A stretch of DNA of 64,000 bases, from NCBI GenBank assembly GCA_030770545.1, contig CM061102.1, positions 7,925,501-7,989,500 of the forward strand, read 5' to 3'. The position numbers were made by a program, and so were the translations under genes. The stretch comes from Macropodus opercularis (Eukaryota > Chordata > Actinopteri > Anabantiformes > Osphronemidae). The notes under the pieces were generated by a model that was given only the letters and a program-made list of their open reading frames with translations, was not told the origin of the DNA and ran no database searches. This document shows positions 55,501 through 64,000 of this stretch, in pieces. Numbering within the stretch: the stretch's first letter is position 1; each line of letters begins with the position of its first letter.

Positions 55501-55706
55501 TGCATGGATGTCACTGCAGCTTCCCTGAAGTATTCGCGCCTCGGTGCAGGTGAGGAGTGTGATGCAACATCTGTGACTTCCTGGAGTTTGGATTCGGGGG
55601 GTTTGAGTGGCCGGAGGCAGATGTTGACTCATTTAGCTAATGTGGGTACTGCAACATTTGTTGGAGGTGCAAGGAGGAAAATAAGTGACCAGATTGCTTA
55701 TGCATG

Positions 55707-55710
<4 letters not shown>

Positions 55711-55748
<38 letters not shown>
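55711..55748. repeat. (GT)n microsatellite
   Basis: Nineteen uninterrupted GT dinucleotides. The 129-codon plus-strand ORF through it is not supported. Confidence 0.95.
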
Positions 55749-55749
<1 letters not shown>

Positions 55750-58316
55750 AACAGGAGTGAGAATGTGAGTGAGTCTAATTATATAATCACGCACTCACTC
55801 ATCGCAGAGCAGGTCTATGTGCTTCTGCAACAGTTCATGGTTGCTAAAACACAGTCCACCCTCATTTCTTTTCTGCTGCTTTTGACATTTTGAAAAAGGC
55901 AAAATAATGCGTGGAGGCTGAATCTTAATAAAGTTTGAGTGTTCCCACCTCTACCTCTTGTATTTCTTTGCATGCAGCACATATTTTATTAAATGCACAA
56001 TGCAGTACATACAGATCGAAGTGTGGGAAAGCTATACAGTATTTATTGAGACATTAACACTCAAACACTCTGCTAATCTCTTTCAGCCTTACTTTGTGGG
56101 TGTAGTGTTCACGTGTGTGCGTCGAGGGACAAATAAGCTCTTAATTGTCATCACATTTTGATTCAAATCCTAATGGTGTGTACAGATATGTGTCATCACC
56201 ATTTTCTACCTTCCACCGCCTTTGTAGTATTGAAGTATTGAAGTTTTATGAGGGACTCATTGTTCTTCAGCTTAAAGAGCTTGAATCCCAGCGTCTACAT
56301 ATCTCAGCATGTCTGGCACATTAGTGAGGAGTCAGGGAAAAATCCAATAGTATGAAACGCTTCTCATAAAAGAGCAAGAGAATCTTTGCATTGCTAAGAA
56401 TCTATCAGGACGTGCATCAAGTGCTCTTCGCTGTTACATGTCCCAACATTCAATTTGAAGTAAAATATTTCATACTATTATTCTGCAACCACAGGTTCAG
56501 TCAAAGAAATGTTTCAACCATTGTAAACCATCATATTTAAGCTTTAGTGTAAGTTTTCAGCAGGTGCATTGTTTGATCCCTGGACATGGTCACATGCTTC
56601 TCAGCACCTTCAGCTCTGGCCTGTTGAGTCGTCTTTGTGCCTTTGACTTGGTCTTTGGCTGAGTCAGGCTGAAATCAGCTCGTCGATTTGGCCAATTGGG
56701 GCAATTCCATCCAGTTACTGTATTTGTAGCATAGTCCATTCAGTCTTTCAACGCTTTTGACCACATCTAATCAGACTGAACCTCCTGTTTATCTTTGCAT
56801 CGCTTCTACTGCCTCTATAAGCAGTGAAACCTCCTTGTGGTAGATGTTCAGCACTTCAGTTCATTATCTGTTCCGTAAAAACTGTGCTCGTTGGTCTAGC
56901 AGCTTGTTTGCCATTCGCCAGAATCACTTCTGTGCATTTGCATCTTTAAAACACACTCAGTTTCTGGCCAACCAGCTCAAAAGTGATTGTGCTACTTAAA
57001 ATTCATTTTATGTTTGTTTTATTTTATTTATTTTCTTCACTCTTTACTCCTCATATTGACAGCCAGCCTCTAAATTGTCTTGATCCACTCTAACCCACCT
57101 GTGAGTTCCTTCGTACATTAACAAACACCCAAATTACACTAAATGACAAAAAACACTTAGTGGCATCTAGTACCGACATCAATCAATTTTAATAACTGAA
57201 TAAAAATAATCAACCTTTATAAAGGTTCCATGGTTTCTCATGGTCTTTGCTCACGTTGCCATTATTAAGTGCAGGGTGTATCTGTTTAACATGGAATCAA
57301 GCATAAAATACAGTGCACAAAGAACGAGGCGACTGTACCTCGCGGCTGCTCTCCTCCATGAATAGTCCCCTCACCTCCTCATGGTGCATGCTGCCTCCTT
57401 ATCTGACAGCTTGGTGAAATGGCATTTGGCACACTAATAAATGCAACAGCGAACAAGGCGCTTCCCTGACTAACGCTACCCAGGCTCGCTGGGTTGCAGC
57501 AACCTTCACTCCCTGATATTTCCCATCAACCCACAGCTTGGTAATTAATAAGCAGCAGGGGAATTCCAAGGCTGCTAATAACATTCACTTGTCCACTGCA
57601 GCATGTAATGATATACTGTAGCTCACAATTATCCTCCTGGTATACCAAGCTAAGCAGCAGAGCTGGTGGTAGGAGTTGAGTTTTGTCCTTCTAACGCATT
57701 TAATGTCTTTATAATTAATTGAGTGGAAAACGTGTTACACGTGGTGATACAGTGTGTGATTTGGTGTGGTCAGCTCGAAAGGGTTGGGATTGGAAGGAAG
57801 TGAGTTTATGTTTATGGTTCCTAAAAATTAGCTCAGTTTTCAAAAATTTTACAGCCTTTGCTTTAGTTGTTGAAATTGGGCAGAGGAGCCTTCTGAAGCA
57901 GATTTCCTGCAGCAATCTGAGCTGCTTAGATGAGGTTCAAAGGCCCAGATCCTCGCATATACTGTAACATCCTCAGAGTCAGGACCAAAACATGTTGTTG
58001 ACCTCTGCTTTAACATTTTGTTACCTGCCAAAGGACGAACACCTCAATAACACTCAGTGGCCACAACACAAGACGCTAGACAAGTCTTTGTCTTGAGTGG
58101 AAACAATGCCCATACTTAAAGCTTATAGAACATCCCTTGGGTTCACAGAGGCTTTCCATGAATTGTGATCTTTTAAGATGATCGGTTATGAACAATGGGA
58201 CAAATGCAGGTGGGAAAAGCCTTTAGAGACTTACCCAAGAAGATTTAGAGCTGTAATTACTACCACAGAGGCTTCTACAAAATCATGATTAAAAACACTT
58301 GTGTTAATTGGAGATT

Positions 58317-58370
58317 ACAGACAGACAGACAGTGAGACAGACAGTGAGACAGACAGACAGACAGACAGGC

Positions 58371-58465
<95 letters not shown>

Positions 58466-58474
58466 TAGATAGAT
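58317..58474. repeat. GACA/GATA compound tetranucleotide array
   Basis: Blocks in order: ACAG repeats with GTGAG interruptions (58317-58368), about eleven GATA units (58372-58415), about twelve GACA units (58416-58464) and two or three GATA units. This is the Bkm-type repeat known from vertebrate genomes. The Ser-Val-Cys-Leu ORFs on the minus strand are repeat artefacts. Confidence 0.95.
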
Positions 58475-60384
58475 CATATGAACAACTACAGTAAACATCT
58501 CTGGCTGTGAGTGATTTGTTACGGGTCATTACAAAAAAGCTGTGAGTATGTTATTTATAGCATTTACACATACCAGGCTCGGGATTCTTTTCTCCGTGAG
58601 TGTTGACTGGAAGGCATTCACCTCCTCCGTGGATACCAGCAGCAGCCAACAGCAGACCATGTTTCAACGGCTCAATCATATTCTCAGCCTGTCGCCACAT
58701 GGAGTCAGGTGCACATCCCGACATTTGCTTCTGCTTAATAAGAACTGTAACCCCCCCCATAATAAATAATGCAAACATGTGCATTGGTTTACATTACATT
58801 TTACAGTATGTGTCATAAATAGCAACTTTTTTATGAGGACATATTTTATTGCCCACAATGTTTTGGAATTTGAACCCACAAAGAACATGAGCGTGTTTAC
58901 AGTGTGTTCTTTATTTGTCTAAACTGCTTACAAATACTCATAAAGCATGTTAAATGTGACTATTCATTATATTTTGACGTGATTTAGTAGGTTCTGTGGG
59001 GTCCTAGATCCTTTGAGCATGTCTGTGAGGAAACCTGGTCTCTTATTACATGGAGTTGTACACCACCTCCTGGCCAAAGTCTGTACTACGGGAAACTGGT
59101 TTCAGTTTTACAGATAGAAAGACATTCATTGTCAAATTGATTTAAACAGGGAATTGTAGTTTAAACGTGAGAGTGATATAGCAGCTGCAGTCACAATATG
59201 AGAAAGTTAAATCAGGGGACACTTTCACGTGATGCAATGAGAAAAGCACAGGTGCACATAATAAAAAAAACGATGGCTGAATTTGAGTCACGTGCTGCTC
59301 TGCCCCATCCTGGTACTGAGCTGTGGACACACCGACCCACAGTCACTTACTGGAACCTGATGATTTTGTAACACCCGAGCCTTCCTTGCCTGCTGTGTTG
59401 TGCCACTCGTACGGTGTCTGTGATAAACGTGTATACGTCCTTAAATAAACCCCATTTGCATGGAGCTGTATTTTTAGTGATGTCTGGGGTGTTTCTCTCT
59501 GAGTGGGGGCTGTACACATAGTGAACACGGTTGTGCTTACACAAATAAGGCTTGTGGCTACACTTTCTGGAATTCACAGCGAGTGGAAATTCACTGAAGG
59601 AAGGAAAAACAATCAAACTAAACAAACAATGCGAGATGACTGCCAGCATTGTCTTTTTTAACTGCTGGGTGTCTGTCTGTCAGCCCTTTGTTTAGTTTAA
59701 CACCTGCCATTGCGTCACACATGCCTCAGGCTATAGGTGCCATTTTACCCTCTTGAGATGATTGACTGACAAGTTTTAGGGTGTGAATTGTAACTGGGGG
59801 AGGGGGGGGTGAAAACAACAATATATGAATTGCCTCAAATGAGAATAAATGATGCCATCATGATCAGAGCGTAAGTGGCAGTGACACTAGGTTATACATG
59901 AATTTCGAGTTACTGCTTTTTTTATACTCCTTGTATATTCATCATCCTGGAGACATCACCGTCATGTTCCTTGAATGGGCCACTTAAGACATCCCTCATT
60001 TCTAAAGCGCTAATGGAAAGCATAGCCTTCTGCTTCTGCCCCTAGAAAACCATTGTGGCCTGGTTCAGTGTTTCCACTGACCATGTGCAGAATTAGGAAG
60101 CAATCTGTCTGTCAAAGCCTCCAGCAGTTGACAGCAGGACGAAGAAGACGATGTCAGAATCAGGGCTTTGAATTGCTCTGACATTCCTTCTCGTGCCTAC
60201 TACCACCTGCCACGGCTCTGACTGCCAGCCGGTCACCTGTGTGATCATTCAAGGTCTTGGCGGAGCTTCTGACAGAACAGTCGCTGAAGGTTAAATGGTT
60301 GCTCCTCCTGGAGAGAAGCAATATTGCCCTTTCTTTTTCCGTCAACACTTTGGTGTATGCGCGCGTGAAAGAGCAGACGCGGAG

Positions 60385-60513
60385 ATGATGAGCTTCCTAC
60401 GGCCTTCGGACGAGGCATTTATCATCCGGTCATCCGTGAAAGCTCTAAAGGAGGCTGCTGAGAGACAAGGCACGGTTAGCAGAGCTTATGCTGACGTGAT
60501 TTACACACAGTAG
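60385..60513 (+). other. Coding-like small ORF
   Basis: From ATGATG, 42 codons: MMSFLRPSDEAFIIRSSVKA then LKEAAERQGTVSRAYADVIY and TQ, followed by TAG. The segment is locally CpG-rich, and the predicted peptide has natural composition with a likely amphipathic helix. The frame extends upstream to 60295. No family is recognised, and no clear splice sites were seen. Confidence 0.2.
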
Positions 60514-63500
60514 TGAGGGAAGGAGGTGTCTCAAAACTGATTTGCAAAATCCTTCACTTAATATTTACTACTATGTATACGTAGCAACAACATTTGATCA
60601 TTTTAGTTTCTACCAAATAAAAGGGAATGTGCTCCGCTTTCCTTATTGACAGCCAACGAGACCACAGCATGTATTTCACAGAGACTCGTACTATTTGGGG
60701 TGAGATGACGTATCACAAAGAAAAGAGTTGAGCAAGAATCTGTGGAGACTGGTGACATGTTATTCTTTGTCTGGGCTTCAAGGCTGACACAGGCAGGGGC
60801 TCTCGTGAAAAGAAAGACAAGTGAACAAGGGTATTAATCATTTATACCGCTTGGACCGCGTTCCAGAATAGACAGCGCTGTGATAACTCATTTATGTTAC
60901 CTCTGCCGTCGTTCTAAAAGGAACAAGCACAAGCAGTGTTTTGGATGAACTCTCTGCTTCTCGTTTTACTGAAGCTTCTCCGTGTTTACTGTGATATTAA
61001 TTCACTGGGTGCATTTGAGTCATATGTGTAAATAAGATGAAGCCTTGATCAGTTGGTTTTAGACGCACAGATGTATGCACAAGTTGTTTTACGAGTAAAT
61101 CTCTGTCATTTTGGTTGAGAAACCCGTCAAAGCATTGTTGATTTTGGAAATCTGAGACCCTGTGCTGTATCTGTTTTCACTTCACTTCTATCCAAACACG
61201 TAAATCTGGCCATGCAGCAAACATTTCCTCACTTTACTTGTTCTGTAAGAAGGCACACAAGGTACTAATTTCACTTCTTCTTCCTGTTTTTTTCCATCTT
61301 GTTTGGTTTTGTTTCTTGAAAATCTTTAACCTCCAACGACGTGTGATTCATGGGACAGTAGGTGCTAATCCGCGAAGGCCAGGAGCTACAGTATTTGTCT
61401 CACCTCACACGGTACCTCGGCATGAATAAAAAAGTGCAGCTGAACAGTGTCTTGTACAGAGTTGAATAACAGCTATTGTAGGCAGGAGCAACCCAGAAGG
61501 CAAAAAAACAACTGTCAGTATGTGAAGAGCCTTATTTGCTGTCACATCTGTGATCATTTCATGTGAGTTTCAGCGAAACATGTAACACTAATGTTGTCAC
61601 TGACATACAGCACGGCCAAAAACAACAGTTATTTTAGGCACAGTAATTGACAAATTAAGACCAAAGACCAAATAACCCAAAAAGAGGAGAGAGACGCACA
61701 GCTAACAAAGCAATGTTATTGTCTGTACTTGTCAACTATGTGCCTGCAGCCAGTTTTGAAGATGAGAGGTGAGCAGCGCTTCGCATTGCAAACTTACTGT
61801 GCATTACAAAATGTTGCAAGCTTGAGGTAGCGTGTTAGCAATTTCAAATTTAAAGGCCATTCGTTTAACACTCAAATACATAAAACAACAAGGGAAAAGA
61901 AAAATGTGTTGTCGGTGCTGTTGTGTCTTTATAGCTGGAAATGGTGAGATATGAGGAAGTAAATGGTGACACAACATCACCAACACAACATTCTTTAGTA
62001 CACGGTTAGGTAAACATAATTACGCTTGCAACGTTGGCAGTGACGACCAATGGCATGTACATACAAATACTGTCTTCATGCACTCGTGAATCACTTTTAA
62101 TCATCATACCGATTAACTCCCACTGAGTATCAAGGTGTGTCACGTTAATCATGCATGGATGGTACACTGGTATTCGCAGATGTGGCGTGGCACTATCTGG
62201 GTTGGTGAGTGGCTTTGTGCAGAAAAAATGAAAATAAATCTGTTCGGATTTGTTCTCCAGGTCTCGCGGAACAAAGATCCACTGTGATAAAGTTGTGGGA
62301 AAATAGATGAGGAGTGTTGTGTGACCTTGTTGACAGGTTTAACAAACACAGGGGTCTGTTTGGATAAAATGCAATTGAAGTGGGTCAGATGCTCATAAAT
62401 GAAATAATAAAGTCTAAACTCAGCATATGTAGCAGGAATTTATGCACATATGAGGTCATTTAGTGGATGTTCAGCCCTTAATATGTGATCACGCGCATTA
62501 CAGAATGGCCTGAGGGAACAATGGGCTGCACTGATGTATGGCCATGATATGTTTAGCAATTTTATGTGTGATATAATTATGTTGTAGTGTTATTATTCCA
62601 TAAAACCTCAAGTGTGAGCTTACTCTTATCTAATACGAATTAAATCAGTATCCAAACAGTTCTCTGGTGTGGAACCGCGTGAAGAGTTCACCTTGAGGAC
62701 ATAAGAATCTTTAAGTAGCAGTGCAAATAAATAAAAAGAGCAATCGCTCATCCTTTTCACACTTTAACAGCTTTCTTCCACATGCATTCAAAACTAAACA
62801 GACTTTGAAATAACATTTTAATTGCACTGCAAATGGAATGAAAACTAATTCCATCTGCCTGAAACCACTGTCGGTTGTCATCCAACCTATAATGAGTTGC
62901 CCCGACTTCCCTGTAAAATGAACAGCCTGTGGGCCATTCACTTAGCCGAATATATTACAAGAGAACATGAGACACGGGGACAGGACCTATGAATCTTGCA
63001 CAATAACACCACAGCTAAAACTGAGGCTGTAGTGATTTATTTCCAACTTGAGGGGACTCTGAGGTAATAACTCGCCTTATAGTAGGTTGCAAACTTCCTT
63101 TATGTGTTGATATATTCGGCAAATGAATCAGTGTTAACTTGGACATTATCATCTAACCCCATACTACTCTCATACATGAGACACCACCAGACAATCAGGT
63201 AATTTGCAAACAAAGGGGATGTAAAGCGCACATTGTTGGGGAAAGGTGTTCTAGAAGCAGGATGACTGAATGAACAAACTAATAGGGGGAAGTCAAAATA
63301 CTGCCCTCTGTTGATTACATTTAAAGCTGAACCAGGCAAGACTTGACCTGCCAACGTGTAATTATTGGGTGTTTACACATGAGATTTATACAATGTGACA
63401 AACATTTCAAATTTGTGTTGAATGGAAAAAGATGTGCAGGGTTACGTATGGTTCTGCTGAGGTTTAGGCAAATCCAAATTTCCACAATGGACAAATTAAT

Positions 63501-64000
63501 TAAAAAAATAAAATAAAATAAAAGATCAGTAATGAAAAAGACAGGTGGGCACTCCACACACAAATTCGCTTGTAATTAGGTTCAAATGACACAGTGTGAA
63601 ATTAAAACTGAAAAGCTGGAATGTTTCAGCTGCTATTCGTTAAGCTGTTACTTTACACACCTAAATATTATATGCCAAATCAGTTGGTGCTCTTCATGCT
63701 GACTCTTTGTGCTCAGCCACAAATTAGAGGAAAAATATTTAGGGATTTCAAATACAAAAATTCCCGTCTGTGTGAGAACGTGATCAAAGGTTCATACTTC
63801 ACCTCTGTGCTTTGAGGTCAGATTCTAACCATATTAACGTTGGAGTCAGTTGTTATGTGGTCCTGGTGCATTTTATTTCACTGTTAATGTCAGCACAAAT
63901 ACCAAGGTATTTATTATTTTACATCCCTTTTTATTTTGTTTAAATTCCACAGCAAAAGCCTTGGCAGTGAAAAGTGACTAGTGTTAATTTAAGAGTATCT

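Larger units (their letters stand above)
52533..64000. other. Upstream flank of dlg4, no recognisable gene
   Basis: AT-rich DNA with microsatellites. ORFs up to about 130 codons show no known domain. The only one with protein-like composition is at 60385-60513, listed separately. Distal untranslated dlg4 exons or enhancers could lie here, but none can be shown from sequence. Confidence 0.6.

Noticed and set aside
58275..58529. 84-codon ORF of repeated Ser-Val-Cys-Leu-Ser
   Set aside because: Direct translation of the GATA/GACA array; not a gene.

Overview
This is a vertebrate, most probably ray-finned fish, genomic window dominated by one gene on the minus strand: dlg4, which encodes the postsynaptic scaffold PSD-95. 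I reconstructed 21 coding exons from the translated sequence, with GT/AG splice sites and matching reading phases at every junction. They give a 755-residue protein (rat PSD-95 is 724) running from MDCLCIVTTK at 51890 to a TGA at 8577. Its layout is palmitoylated N-terminus, PDZ1, PDZ2, PDZ3, SH3, HOOK hinge and guanylate-kinase-like (GK) domain. Paralogue-specific residues identify DLG4 rather than DLG1, DLG2 or DLG3. The fish assignment is an inference from an ancestral-type long second exon, decayed Tc1-like transposons of a type common in fish, and abundant CA repeats.

Layout, left to right. 1-55: start of another minus-strand gene that runs off the window, with a signal-peptide-like N-terminus. 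56-860: its CpG-rich promoter and 5' leader. 860-8230: intergenic DNA with several microsatellites. 8577-16457: dlg4 exons 21 to 3, tightly packed. 16458-27681: intron 2 (11.2 kb), holding a strong candidate alternative first exon at 19693-19782 and a Tc1-like relic. 27682-27843: exon 2. 27844-51860: intron 1 (24 kb), with another Tc1 terminal-repeat relic, a CpG-rich TATA-bearing patch near 35.2-35.5 kb that may be an internal promoter, and an unexplained coding-like ORF near 45.5 kb. 51861-51890: exon 1. 51891-52560: 5' leader/promoter with a G-quadruplex motif and a long polypurine tract. 52560-64000: upstream DNA with a GATA/GACA array and no recognisable gene.

The strongest new-looking observation is the alternative first exon in intron 2. 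It has an adequate Kozak context, 30 open codons rich in lysine and arginine, a good splice donor and the right phase to join exon 3. It would make a PSD-95 form lacking both the palmitoylated MDCLC end and the regulated KYRYQ segment. A second notable feature is a 31-nt frame-shifting exon in the HOOK region with an 11-G run beside its donor; skipping it would give an early stop. No prokaryotic system, CRISPR array or intact mobile element is present.
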